Below are positions 24,213-33,032 of a stretch of DNA of 64,000 nucleotides, in pieces (position 1 is the first letter of the stretch; each line of letters starts with the position of its first letter). A program made the translations under genes and the position numbers. The DNA is from Sphingomonas sanguinis (lineage in GTDB: Bacteria > Pseudomonadota > Alphaproteobacteria > Sphingomonadales > Sphingomonadaceae). Location: NCBI RefSeq assembly GCF_019297835.1, contig NZ_CP079203.1, positions 1,089,001-1,153,000 on the forward strand. Reading direction: 5' to 3'. The notes below the pieces were generated by a model that had not been told where the DNA came from, made no database searches, and was given only the letters and a program-made list of their open reading frames with translations.

Positions 24213-24641
24213 TCAAGCCACCAGGGCGACGGGCTGCGGCACCAGTTTCGCCAAATCGAGGACCAGCAACGGCTCGCCATCGCGGAAGACCATGCCGTTG
24301 GCGGCGCGCGACCAGCGGCCTTCCTTGGGCGCGACATGCGGCATGGGCTTCATCTCGAAGGTTTCGATATCGTCCAGCGCATCGACCAGCATGGCGTAGT
24401 AATGGCCGTCCTGCTGGGTGATGACCGCGCGGCGGACATGCGAGGCGGTCGGCTCCAGCCCCAGCGCGCGGCGGGTGTCGACGACGGTGATGACCCGGCT
24501 GCGCAGTGCGGTCAGACCGCGCACCGACGGCTCGGCGCGCGGCACCGCGACGACCTCGCCGATATCGACGACCGAGTCGACCTGGTCGGCGTCGAACACC
24601 ACGCCCTGCCCGGCAATGGTGGCGATCAGGAAGAGCGCCAT
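24213..24641 (-). CDS. cheW: CheW coupling protein
   Basis: A 142-residue single CheW domain (VPRAEPSVRGLTALRSRVITVVDTRRALGL is the central SH3-like signature, in two parts around residues 34-62). It links CheA to receptors. The ATG overlaps the cheA stop in TGATG, so it is coupled to cheA. No receptor gene lies in the window. Confidence 0.92.
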   Translation of the reverse strand: MALFLIATIAGQGVVFDADQVDSVVDIGEVVAVPRAEPSVRGLTALRSRVITVVDTRRALGLEPTASHVRRAVITQQDGHYYAMLVDALDDIETFEMKPMPHVAPKEGRWSRAANGMVFRDGEPLLVLDLAKLVPQPVALVA

Positions 24642-26965
24642 CAGCGGCCTCCCCGGCGCGCATAACCCGCCAGCGCGGCGATCAGCGCGGAACGGTCATA
24701 GCGATAGATGCTGTCGGGATCGGCCGGCCCCTCCCGGTCGCGGCGCAGGCGTACCACGGGGGCGTCCGATGGCGCAGCGGCGACCGCATCCTCCTCCATC
24801 ATCAGGCGGACGGCGGGGCTTTCGTCGCTACCGGGCTGGAGCGTGCAGCGATAGCCGTGCGCCTCCAGAACGGGGCGCAGGAAACGGTCCATCCAGGCCG
24901 CACCCGCGCCATCGAGCAGGCAGAGCGGCGCGGTGGACCCCGTATCGGCCACGCCGGAATCGAGGAAGAAGGCCAAGGGGTCCAGAATCTCCAGCGCCCG
25001 GCCTTCCCATACGGCCACGCCCAGAACCGGGCCGCCGGTGGCGGGCGCGATCTCGGCGGGGAGATGGATGATCTCCAGCGCGCCGCCGATCGCATAGGCG
25101 CATTCGGCCTCGCCATCGGTCAGGCGCAACACCTCGATCTCGCCATGCGCCAGCGCCTCGTCGAGGGCGAGCTGATCGACATGATGAAGCGGCATGGTCG
25201 TACCATCCACGATCAACCGCATCCGGCCGCCCGAACGGTGGACGGCCTCCGCGCGGGCCTTCTCGACACGGTCGATCGCCCCCAGCGGAATGGCGCGGCG
25301 GGCGCCGTCCAGGTCGTCGAACAGCAGCGCGGGATTGGCCGGTTCCTGCGTCGCAGCCTCGGCGGCGGCGATGACGTCCCGCTGGAACCGCAGCCCCGCC
25401 GCCAGCGCCAGACCGCCGCCATCCAGCAACAGCATCGGCAGGCCACTGTCGGGCAGCGTCTGCCCGGCATAAAGCCCGCTGCCCATCACTGCAGGCGCGG
25501 CGGGCTTGACCACCACCTCCTCGGTGTCGAGCACGTCGTCGACGCCCAGTGCATATTCGCCCTCGCGCGTCGAGACGATCACCAGCGTGGACGGATCCCC
25601 CTGCCCGATCTCCAGGAAGGACCCGAGCGGCAGCATCGGCAGGCGACGACCGCGCACGGTCGCGACCCGGATGTCCCCGACCGGATCGATCCGCACCTGA
25701 TCGCCGCGAACCTTGACGATCTCCTCGATCGCCTGGCGGGCAATGGCGAAACGCTGGTCGGCGACAGCGACGATCAGGGTCGACATGATCGACAGGGTCA
25801 GCGGAATCTGGATGGTGATGGTCAGCCCGCGACCGGGACGGTTGTCCAGCGCGATGCGGCCGCCGACATGCTCGATATTGGCGCGCACCACGTCCATGCC
25901 GACGCCGCGCCCCGATACCGCGGACACCGTGTCACGGCTCGACAGGCCCGGCTCGAACACCAGCTTCAGCTTTTCGGCCGGGCTCATCCCCGCAACCTCG
26001 GCGGCGGAGCGGACGTCGTTCTCGACCGCCTTGGCGGCGATGCGGGCGACGTCGATCCCGGCGCCGTCATCCTCGATCTCGATCAGGATCTGATTGCCCG
26101 ACTGGCGCGCGGTGACGCCGATCTGGCCGGTCGGCGCCTTGCCCAGGCTGCGCCGCCGGGCGGGTGCCTCGATGCCGTGGTCGATCGCGTTGCGGATGAT
26201 ATGGACCAGCGGGTCGCGCATCATCTCGATCATCTCGCGGTCGAGATCGACGTCCGATCCCTCGATACGCAGACTGACCGCCTTGCCCAGCTCCGCCGCC
26301 GTGTCGCGGACCATGCGGGGCAGCGCGGAGAACAGGCCCTCGACCTTCTGCATCCGGGTGCGCGTCACCGTGTCGCGCATATCGGCGACGGTCAGCGACA
26401 ACTGGTCGAGCGCGGCCTCGACACGCGGGTCGAGCACATCGTCGCGCAGGCGGCGGGCCAGTTCGTTGCGGGCCAGCACCATGTCGGACATGCCGCTCAT
26501 CATCCGGTCGAGCAGATCGACGTTCAGCCGGATGCTGCGCGGCGCGATACGCGGTGCGGCCGCGACGCGCGGGGCGGGAGCGGCCGGAACCGCCTCTTCC
26601 ACGCGGGTCAGCGCGGCGATCAGCGCCGCGTCGTCCGCATCGTCCAGCGGCACATCCGCCGCAATCCCCTCGACCACCGCACCGATCCGGTCGACGATCG
26701 CCAGCACGGCATCGACCAGCGCCGTATCGGGCATACGCTTGCCGTCCCGCGCATCGGCCAGCACATCCTCGGCGGCATGGCTCAGCCGCGCCAGGCGTGG
26801 CAGGTCGAGAAAGCCGCAGCTTCCCTTGACGGTGTGGACGAACCGGAAAATCGCATCCAGCCGCGCGCGGTCACCGGGCGCAGCCTCCCACGCGACGATC
26901 TCGCTGGACAGCGCCTCCAGCGTTTCGCGGGTCTCGGCAATGAATTCCTGCAGCAGGTCGTCCAT
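24641..26965 (-). CDS. cheA: Chemotaxis histidine kinase CheA
   Basis: 774 residues. The HPt domain has the phosphorylated H44 in FVHTVKGSCGF. A dimerisation helix (about 190-250) is followed by the ATPase with NAIDHGIEAP (N box) and DDGAGID (G1 box), then a CheW-like regulatory domain. After it comes a further region of about 200 residues that looks like a second, diverged CheW-like unit and a receiver-like tail. The ATG at 26965 (MDDLLQEFIAETRE) has GGGGA upstream. It lies 59 nt after chpT. Confidence 0.95.
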   Translation of the reverse strand: MDDLLQEFIAETRETLEALSSEIVAWEAAPGDRARLDAIFRFVHTVKGSCGFLDLPRLARLSHAAEDVLADARDGKRMPDTALVDAVLAIVDRIGAVVEGIAADVPLDDADDAALIAALTRVEEAVPAAPAPRVAAAPRIAPRSIRLNVDLLDRMMSGMSDMVLARNELARRLRDDVLDPRVEAALDQLSLTVADMRDTVTRTRMQKVEGLFSALPRMVRDTAAELGKAVSLRIEGSDVDLDREMIEMMRDPLVHIIRNAIDHGIEAPARRRSLGKAPTGQIGVTARQSGNQILIEIEDDGAGIDVARIAAKAVENDVRSAAEVAGMSPAEKLKLVFEPGLSSRDTVSAVSGRGVGMDVVRANIEHVGGRIALDNRPGRGLTITIQIPLTLSIMSTLIVAVADQRFAIARQAIEEIVKVRGDQVRIDPVGDIRVATVRGRRLPMLPLGSFLEIGQGDPSTLVIVSTREGEYALGVDDVLDTEEVVVKPAAPAVMGSGLYAGQTLPDSGLPMLLLDGGGLALAAGLRFQRDVIAAAEAATQEPANPALLFDDLDGARRAIPLGAIDRVEKARAEAVHRSGGRMRLIVDGTTMPLHHVDQLALDEALAHGEIEVLRLTDGEAECAYAIGGALEIIHLPAEIAPATGGPVLGVAVWEGRALEILDPLAFFLDSGVADTGSTAPLCLLDGAGAAWMDRFLRPVLEAHGYRCTLQPGSDESPAVRLMMEEDAVAAAPSDAPVVRLRRDREGPADPDSIYRYDRSALIAALAGYARRGGR

Positions 26966-27024
26966 AAGTCCCCGAGGGCACGTCCTTTCGCCACCCTCTT
27001 GCCGCCACAAGATTAAAAGGGCGT

Positions 27025-27669
27025 TTACCCCGCCCGGATCGCCGCGCCCAGGATCATCGTGTTGGGGGCCGGCTCCGTCACCAGCGTCATGCCGCCCAGT
27101 TCGGTGGTCAGCGTATGGACCAGGAAGGCGGGCGCGGTGCGCGACGCCAGCGGCTCGGCGCCGCGACCTTCCATCAGGGTGCGACGGATTTCGGGGTCGA
27201 GCAGGATGCGCGGCCCCTCGATACGGATCGCGATCTCGATCGCCTCGCGGCCGACCTCCGCGCCGATGTCGATCGTCCCGCCGCGCGCCAGCGCCTCCGT
27301 CGCGATCAGCGCCAGGTTCATCAGGATGCGCACGGCGGGCTTGGGCAAGGCGGGCGATTCGACCAGCCAGCCCAGCGTGGTGCGGCGATTGTCGACCAGC
27401 AGCCCCTCGATCGCCGCCTTGGCCTCGCCCGTATCCACCCGGTCGGCAAAGCCGCCGCCCGCGCCGAAGGCCAGGCGGAAGAATTTCAGCTTGTTGGCCG
27501 AGGCCCGCGCGCTGTCCGCCAGCAGCTCCATGCACCGTTCGCGCATTGCCGGATCGGTTTCGTCGGCGAGCAGCTCCAGCCCGTTGTTGAGCGCCCCCAC
27601 CGGCGACAAAAGATCGTGGCACAGTCGCGAACACAACAGGCTCGCGAAATCCACCGGGCTGATGGTCAT
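27025..27669 (-). CDS. chpT: Histidine phosphotransferase ChpT
   Basis: 214 residues. The N-terminal helical hairpin carries H18 in SRLCHDLLSPVGALNNGLELL (split here around residues 15-35), the hallmark of ChpT, which passes phosphate from CckA to CtrA and CpdR. The C-terminal half is a degenerate HATPase fold. The ATG at 27669 has AGGGA upstream and overlaps the JAMM gene by 4 nt. Its place beside cheA suggests it could also exchange phosphate with the chemotaxis system (inference). Confidence 0.9.
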   Translation of the reverse strand: MTISPVDFASLLCSRLCHDLLSPVGALNNGLELLADETDPAMRERCMELLADSARASANKLKFFRLAFGAGGGFADRVDTGEAKAAIEGLLVDNRRTTLGWLVESPALPKPAVRILMNLALIATEALARGGTIDIGAEVGREAIEIAIRIEGPRILLDPEIRRTLMEGRGAEPLASRTAPAFLVHTLTTELGGMTLVTEPAPNTMILGAAIRAG

Positions 27670-28118
27670 GAAAAATCCCTCGACAAACTGGCCCTTTCTG
27701 ACGCGGGCATGCGCTCTGCGCAAGCAAGGGCGAGCGGATCGAAGCGTCCATGACGCTCACCCGCCGCCACCGCGCGCCAGGCGGTGACGACCCCGCCCCC
27801 GGCGATCAGCCAGATACTGCCATCGGGCGCGGCATCGGCGGCGTCGCGCGGCGAAGGCTCGGCACGCCCGGTCGGGTGCGAATGATAATGGCCGATCACC
27901 GCCGGGCCACCGCCCCGCGCGGCCCGGTGCGCGGCGATCAGCGCGGCGGGATCGATCTCGAAACGGTGGCTCGGCTCGGCCGAGACATTCGCGCAAGGCA
28001 CCGCCCGCGCGATGCGGTCGCCCTCCCCCAGCAGCAATCCGCACACCTCATAATCGGGTGAAGCGGCCGCGCTTTTGCAAATCAGGTCCAGCGCATCGCT
28101 TGAAATCGTTACGGTCAT
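27666..28118 (-). CDS. JAMM/Mov34 metalloprotease-fold protein
   Basis: 150 residues with a complete JAMM zinc motif: E24 in YEVCGLLLGE, H79 and H81 in HYHSHP, S89 and D92. Prokaryotic members remove C-terminal residues from small sulfur-carrier or ubiquitin-like proteins, or act as peptidases; the substrate here is unknown. The ATG at 28118 is preferred over a TTG six nt upstream. It starts the che transcript and lies 18 nt from the divergent rluD start. Confidence 0.88.
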   Translation of the reverse strand: MTVTISSDALDLICKSAAASPDYEVCGLLLGEGDRIARAVPCANVSAEPSHRFEIDPAALIAAHRAARGGGPAVIGHYHSHPTGRAEPSPRDAADAAPDGSIWLIAGGGVVTAWRAVAAGERHGRFDPLALACAERMPASERASLSRDFS

Positions 28119-28136
28119 GCCCAATTACCCTATTCT

Positions 28137-29084
28137 ATGGACCGGGGGGTTTCCATCATCGATGCGCGGATCGCGCCCACAGCGGACGGCTGGCGGTTGG
28201 ACCGCGCGCTGGCCGATGCGGTGCCGACCCTGTCGCGCGAACGGCTGAAGGTGCTGATCGCCAGCGGCGCGGTGACGCGCGACGGCGTGATGGCGCGCGA
28301 CCCTGCCAAGCGGGCGGCGGGCGGCGATCTGTTCCAGGTCGCGGTGCCTGCCCCGGCCCCGGCGCATAACGAAGCGCAGGATATTCCGCTCGTCATCGCT
28401 TACGAGGACGAACATCTCATCGTCATCGACAAGCCCGCCGGGCTGGTCGTGCATCCCGCCGCTGGTAATTTCGACGGCACCCTGGTCAACGCGCTGCTCC
28501 ACCATTGCGGCGGATCGCTGTCGGGCATCGGCGGCGTCGCGCGACCGGGTATCGTCCACCGGATCGACAAGGACACTTCCGGTCTGATGGTCGCGGCCAA
28601 GACCGACCGGACGCATGAGGGGCTGGCCAAGCAGTTCGCGGCGCACTCGATCGACCGCCGCTACCGCGCGATCACCGGGGGCATCCCCCGCCCCGCCGAC
28701 GGCACCGTCGACGCGCCGCTCGCGCGCAGTCCGCAGAACCGCAAGAAGGTGGCGATCGTGCAGGGCGGCAAGCGCGCCGTGACCCATTACCGCACCATCG
28801 AAAAGCTGAACAACGCCGCGCTGGTCGAATGCCGCCTGGAGACGGGCCGCACGCATCAGGTTCGCGTGCATATGCAATCGCTGGGTCACGCCTTGCTGGG
28901 CGACCCGGTTTATGGTAGAACAAAGGGTGCTCAAAAAGCCCTGCTCGATGAACTCGAATTCCGGCGCCAAGCCCTGCACGCGGCGCATCTGGGCTTTATT
29001 CATCCCATAAGCGGCAACGCTTTGGCGTTTGAGAGCCCGATGCCGCCCGACATGCAGGAACTGTTCAGTCGGCTTCACGTATAG
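28137..29084 (+). CDS. rluD: RluD/RluC-family 23S rRNA pseudouridine synthase
   Basis: 315 residues: N-terminal S4 domain (about 16-70), then the pseudouridine synthase domain with catalytic D144 in HRIDKDTSGL and the end motif TGRTHQVRVHMQSLGHALLGDP (in two parts). It modifies uridines in 23S rRNA; RluD against RluC cannot be settled by eye. It starts 18 nt from the divergent JAMM gene. Confidence 0.92.
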   Translation: MDRGVSIIDARIAPTADGWRLDRALADAVPTLSRERLKVLIASGAVTRDGVMARDPAKRAAGGDLFQVAVPAPAPAHNEAQDIPLVIAYEDEHLIVIDKPAGLVVHPAAGNFDGTLVNALLHHCGGSLSGIGGVARPGIVHRIDKDTSGLMVAAKTDRTHEGLAKQFAAHSIDRRYRAITGGIPRPADGTVDAPLARSPQNRKKVAIVQGGKRAVTHYRTIEKLNNAALVECRLETGRTHQVRVHMQSLGHALLGDPVYGRTKGAQKALLDELEFRRQALHAAHLGFIHPISGNALAFESPMPPDMQELFSRLHV

Positions 29085-29151
29085 CAGAAGACCGCCTCGA
29101 CCCGAGTGGTGGGCCAGACGGAATGACGCTCCAGAAAGGGAGATAAGGATC

Positions 29152-30057
29152 ATGGCAAAAGGCAGCAACGTCCCGGCGACGATTCCTGCACTGGGCGGGG
29201 AGCAGTCGCTCAACCGCTATCTCGCCGAGATCAAGAAATTCCCGATCCTTGCCCCGGAGCAGGAATATATGCTCGCCAAGCGCTTCCAAGAGCATGGCGA
29301 CCCGGAGGCGGCGGCGCAGCTCGTCACCTCGCACCTGCGTCTCGTGGCGAAGATCGCGATGGGTTATCGCGGCTATGGCCTGCCCACCTCCGAACTGATC
29401 TCGGAGGGCAATATCGGCCTGATGCAGGGCGTGAAGAAGTTCGAGCCGGATCGCGGCTTCCGCCTGGCGACCTATGCGATGTGGTGGATCCGCGCCTCGA
29501 TCCAGGAATATATTCTGCGTTCGTGGAGCCTGGTGAAGATGGGCACCACCGCCGCCCAGAAGAAGCTGTTCTTCAACCTGCGCCGGATGAAGTCGAAGCT
29601 CGACGCGTTCGAGGACGGCGACCTGCGGCCCGAGGACGTGACCAAGATCGCCACCGATCTGGGCGTCAACGAGGACGAGGTCATCAGCATGAACCGCCGC
29701 ATGGCGATGGGGGGCGACACGTCGCTCAACGTCTCGATGCGCGAGGATGGCGAGGGCCAGTGGCAGGACTGGCTGGCCGATGATGCGCCGCTTCAGGACA
29801 GTGTCGTCGCCGAGCAGCAGGAGGCGGATGTCCGCCACGACATGCTGGTCAGCGCGATGGACGATCTGAACGACCGCGAGAAACACATCCTGACCGAGCG
29901 TCGCCTGACCGACGATCCTAAGACGCTGGAAGAGCTGAGCCAGGTTTACGGCGTCAGCCGCGAACGCGTCCGCCAGATCGAGGTGCGCGCGTTCGAGAAG
30001 CTGCAAAAGGCGATGATGCGCATCGCCGGTGAAAAGCGGTTGTTGGCGGCCGCCTGA
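29152..30057 (+). CDS. rpoH: RNA polymerase heat-shock sigma factor RpoH (sigma-32)
   Basis: 301 residues with sigma regions 2 (ISEGNIGLMQGVKKFEPDRGFRLATYAMWWIR, residues about 80-112, in parts) and 4 (VSRERVRQIEVRAFEKL). The RpoH box is visible as QKKLFFNLRR near residue 137. There is no region 1.1. The ATG at 29152 has AAGG just upstream. Sphingomonads often carry two rpoH genes; which paralogue this is cannot be told. Confidence 0.95.
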   Translation: MAKGSNVPATIPALGGEQSLNRYLAEIKKFPILAPEQEYMLAKRFQEHGDPEAAAQLVTSHLRLVAKIAMGYRGYGLPTSELISEGNIGLMQGVKKFEPDRGFRLATYAMWWIRASIQEYILRSWSLVKMGTTAAQKKLFFNLRRMKSKLDAFEDGDLRPEDVTKIATDLGVNEDEVISMNRRMAMGGDTSLNVSMREDGEGQWQDWLADDAPLQDSVVAEQQEADVRHDMLVSAMDDLNDREKHILTERRLTDDPKTLEELSQVYGVSRERVRQIEVRAFEKLQKAMMRIAGEKRLLAAA

Positions 30058-30059
30058 AC

Positions 30060-31289
30060 ATGACCGGCCGCACCGTCGTTATCGGCGGCGGCGCGGCCGG
30101 GATTGCGGCGGCGCGCACGCTGCATGACGCGGGGCGAGAGGTCCTGCTGATCGAGGCGGCGGACCGGCTGGGTGGGCGGGCGCACAGCGTCCGTTTGCCG
30201 ACCGGCCATGTCGTCGATCATGGCTGCGGGTGGCTCCATTCGGCGGGGCGCAATCCCTGGACCGCCATAGCCGAACAGGCAGGCTTCACCATCGACCGCC
30301 GCTCGCCCAATTGGCAGGTCCAGTGGAATGACCTAAGCTTTCCCCCTGATGAAAAGCGCGCCTCTGGTGAGGCTTATGCCCGGTTCGAGGACGCGGCGAT
30401 GGCCGCGCTCCACGGGCCTGATCGACCGTTATCCGGCTTTGTCGACGCCCATGATCCCTGGCGGCCGATGATCGACGCGATCTCGGGCTATGCCAATGGC
30501 GCGTCGCTGGCCGAGGTGTCGCTGCACGATTGGGCTGCTTATGAGAATGCCGCGACCGACGACAATTGGGCGGTGGTCGAGGGCTATGGCACCGTCGTCG
30601 CGCATCACGCCGCCGGACTGCCCGTCCGTACCGGCGTCGCCGCTACGCGGATCGATCATCGCGACCGGACGATCCGCATCGACACCTCGGCGGGTACGAT
30701 CGAGGCGGATCACGTCATCGTCGCGGTCCCGACCCCGGTCTTGGCTGAGGGCAAGCTGACCTTCGACCCGCCACTCCCCGCCAAGCGGGACGCCGCCGCC
30801 GCCCTTCCGCTCGGGATCGCCGACAAGGTCTTTTTGTCGGTCGAAGGCCCCCTGCCCTGGCCCGCCCATGCGCATCTGACCGGCAACCCGCACAAGCGCT
30901 GCACCGCCAGCCACCGCCTCTCGCCCTTCGGCTGGCCGATCGTCGAGAGTTTCTTCGGCGGCCCCTGCGCCGAGGCACTGGAGGAAGACGGCGCGGCGGC
31001 GGCCTTCGCCATCGACGAGTTGGTGGCGTTGCTGGGAAGTGACTGGCGGCGGCGCTTTACCCCACTGGACGCGACGCGCTGGCGGCATGTGCCGTTGATC
31101 GGCGGCAGCTACAGCCATGCCAAGGTGGGCCATGCCGGGGCACGGCAGACGCTGGCCGAGCCGATTGACGGCCGCCTGTTCTTCGCGGGCGAGGCTTGCT
31201 CGCATGACGATTTTTCGGCCGCGCATGGCGCCTATGAAACCGGCGTGTACGCGGCTCGGCTGCTATTGGCCGATCACACCCGGCTCTAA
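30060..31289 (+). CDS. FAD-dependent amine-oxidase-like protein
   Basis: 409 residues. It opens with the dinucleotide-binding VVIGGGAAGIAAARTL (6-21), followed by the IEAADRLGGRAHS motif typical of flavin amine oxidases, and ends with FFAGEACSHDDF, which binds the FAD ribityl chain. The substrate is unknown. It starts 2 nt after the rpoH stop, so it could share that transcript. It converges with the DUF4253 gene, overlapping by 4 nt. Confidence 0.88.
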   Translation: MTGRTVVIGGGAAGIAAARTLHDAGREVLLIEAADRLGGRAHSVRLPTGHVVDHGCGWLHSAGRNPWTAIAEQAGFTIDRRSPNWQVQWNDLSFPPDEKRASGEAYARFEDAAMAALHGPDRPLSGFVDAHDPWRPMIDAISGYANGASLAEVSLHDWAAYENAATDDNWAVVEGYGTVVAHHAAGLPVRTGVAATRIDHRDRTIRIDTSAGTIEADHVIVAVPTPVLAEGKLTFDPPLPAKRDAAAALPLGIADKVFLSVEGPLPWPAHAHLTGNPHKRCTASHRLSPFGWPIVESFFGGPCAEALEEDGAAAAFAIDELVALLGSDWRRRFTPLDATRWRHVPLIGGSYSHAKVGHAGARQTLAEPIDGRLFFAGEACSHDDFSAAHGAYETGVYAARLLLADHTRL

Positions 31290-32143
31290 TCCCACCAGAA
31301 AAACCACCAGTCAGTCCGCATCAACTCGCTGGCAAACGCCGCCATCGACCCCAGCCCCTGATCGACGATATCGGGGCAATAGGCATGGAGCTCATGCGCC
31401 AGCTGCCACGCCTGACGTCGGTCCTTGGGACGGTTCCGTATCCGAACGTTCATCGTATCGCCGTTGAGACCGGCCAGTTCCGCGCCGAAACGCTCATGCC
31501 AGGATCGTAACGCCGCGACATGAAGCTCGGGGTCGGGGCAGGCATTCCAGCCGCCCCAACGAAGATAGGCGGGCACTTCCCAACTCTTTTCGGTCGGGAG
31601 GATCAGGATGTGCACCTTCTCAAGCGGCCGCCCCGTCTGCAACTCTTCTGCCACCGTCAGCCCCGGTGGCGCGTCGTCCGAGGTTACAGGCCAAGTGTTC
31701 GGGAGCGCTTCGCCGTCCCCGGGCGGTGACGTCTCCGCCACCTTGTAGAGATCGGCGGGAAATTGCACTTTTGCCGCCGCCGCCAAAAGCTGATCGGTCG
31801 AACGCAGCGCGATGCGCCCGGCAGGTAAGCCGGACACGGCGGGATCGTCCAGGCTGAGCTGCTCCGCGATGCGCTCCAGATCGGCATCATCTCCGATCAC
31901 GACGGGCCATCCCCGTTTCGCGGCCCGGAGCTTTTCCCATTCGGCCAGCGCCTTGGTCCCCAGAACCGTGACTTTTTCATAGCGGAGCAACGCCATCGCC
32001 CGGTCCCGCATGGCTTGCGCCGCTGCCTCTAAATCGGGACGGGGCGGCGGTAAGTCCTGCGACATAGGCTGATCCTTCCAGACATTTCCGGCCAGACCGA
32101 AAGCGGCCAGTCCACTGATCAACAAACGCCGCGTCGGCTCCAT
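31286..32143 (-). CDS. DUF4253 domain protein with probable export signal
   Basis: 285 residues. The N-terminus has twin arginines and a hydrophobic stretch (TRRLLISGLAAFGLAG), suggesting Tat export. The C-terminal 110 residues have the DUF4253 pattern, with GGWNACPDPELHVAALRSWHERFGAE (in parts) and a final WWFFWWD. The family has no known biochemical role. An internal ATG at residue 27 could give a cytoplasmic form. Confidence 0.85.
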   Translation of the reverse strand: MEPTRRLLISGLAAFGLAGNVWKDQPMSQDLPPPRPDLEAAAQAMRDRAMALLRYEKVTVLGTKALAEWEKLRAAKRGWPVVIGDDADLERIAEQLSLDDPAVSGLPAGRIALRSTDQLLAAAAKVQFPADLYKVAETSPPGDGEALPNTWPVTSDDAPPGLTVAEELQTGRPLEKVHILILPTEKSWEVPAYLRWGGWNACPDPELHVAALRSWHERFGAELAGLNGDTMNVRIRNRPKDRRQAWQLAHELHAYCPDIVDQGLGSMAAFASELMRTDWWFFWWD

Positions 32144-32200
32144 ATCGTCCCCCCGATACCCCGACCGCCATCATGCCATCGGCTATGCGATAGAGATATG

Positions 32201-32232
32201 AAAAAGGCCCCGGCTTTCGCCGAGGCCCTTTT
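32201..32232 (-). terminator. Rho-independent terminator of the alpha/beta hydrolase gene
   Basis: On the minus strand GGCCTCGGC, a GAAA loop and GCCGGGGCC (one mismatch) are followed by five T residues. It lies about 20 nt past the hydrolase stop. The plus strand also ends in TTTT, so it could act both ways. Confidence 0.88.
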
Positions 32233-32253
32233 CCATTCCGTATTCCGTCAAAC

Positions 32254-32910
32254 TCACCGGATCGGCGAGTTCGGGTCCAGGCGCATATCCAGATACCGGT
32301 CCACCGACCCCATCAGCTCGGGCATTTCATGCTCGAAGAAGTGGTTGGCCTTCGGGATCGTATCGTGATGGATGGTGATGTGCTTCTGGGTGCGCAGCTT
32401 GTCGACCAGCTTCTGGGTCGCCGCCGGGGTCGCGACCTCGTCGGCCTCACCCTGGATGATGATGCCCGAGGAGGGGCACGGCGCCAGGAAGGTGAAGTCG
32501 TACATGTTGGCGGGCGGCGCGACCGAGATGAAGCCGCGAATTTCGGGGCGGCGCATCAGCAGCTGCATCCCGATCCACGCGCCGAAGCTGACGCCCGCGA
32601 TCCAGGTGGTCGAGGCTTCGGGGTGGAAGCTCTGCACCCAGTCGAGCGCCGAGGCGGCGTCGGACAGTTCGCCGATGCCGTTGTCGAACACGCCCTGGCT
32701 CTTGCCCACGCCGCGGAAGTTGAAGCGCAGCGTGGCGAAGCCGCGCCGCTGAAAGGTCTTGTAGAGTTCCTGCACGATGCGGTTGTTCATCGTGCCGCCC
32801 GCATTCGGGTGCGGGTGCAGGATCATGGCGACGGGCGCGCGCGGACGCGGAGCGGGAGCGAAACGGCCTTCGAGGCGGCCTTCGGGGCCAGGAAAAATGA
32901 CTTCAGGCAT
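32254..32910 (-). CDS. Alpha/beta hydrolase
   Basis: 218 residues with the nucleophile elbow GVSFGAW and a final NHFF region holding the catalytic histidine. The segment MILHPHPNAGGTMNNRIV near residue 30 and RFNFRGVGKSQG are typical of a conserved bacterial family of small cytoplasmic hydrolases. The ATG at 32910 (MPEVIFPGPEG) matches the family start. Substrate unknown. Confidence 0.9.
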   Translation of the reverse strand: MPEVIFPGPEGRLEGRFAPAPRPRAPVAMILHPHPNAGGTMNNRIVQELYKTFQRRGFATLRFNFRGVGKSQGVFDNGIGELSDAASALDWVQSFHPEASTTWIAGVSFGAWIGMQLLMRRPEIRGFISVAPPANMYDFTFLAPCPSSGIIIQGEADEVATPAATQKLVDKLRTQKHITIHHDTIPKANHFFEHEMPELMGSVDRYLDMRLDPNSPIR

Positions 32911-33032
32911 CAAAACTCGCCGATCTGGATGCGCGCTGGTGGAGCGCCGGGAACGTTGCGCTATATAGGCCGACACGCCATTTTCGCAATTGTTCGATCA
33001 TTTCAGCGACGGAACAAACCCTGCCCCCGCTT

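Noticed and set aside
24506..27016. 836-codon plus-strand open frame
   Set aside because: It is the mirror of cheA in high-GC DNA, with shadow-type composition and no domain.
26966..27760. Extension of CheA by about 265 residues at its N-terminus
   Set aside because: The extension runs through chpT in another frame, and the HPt domain begins right after the ATG at 26965.
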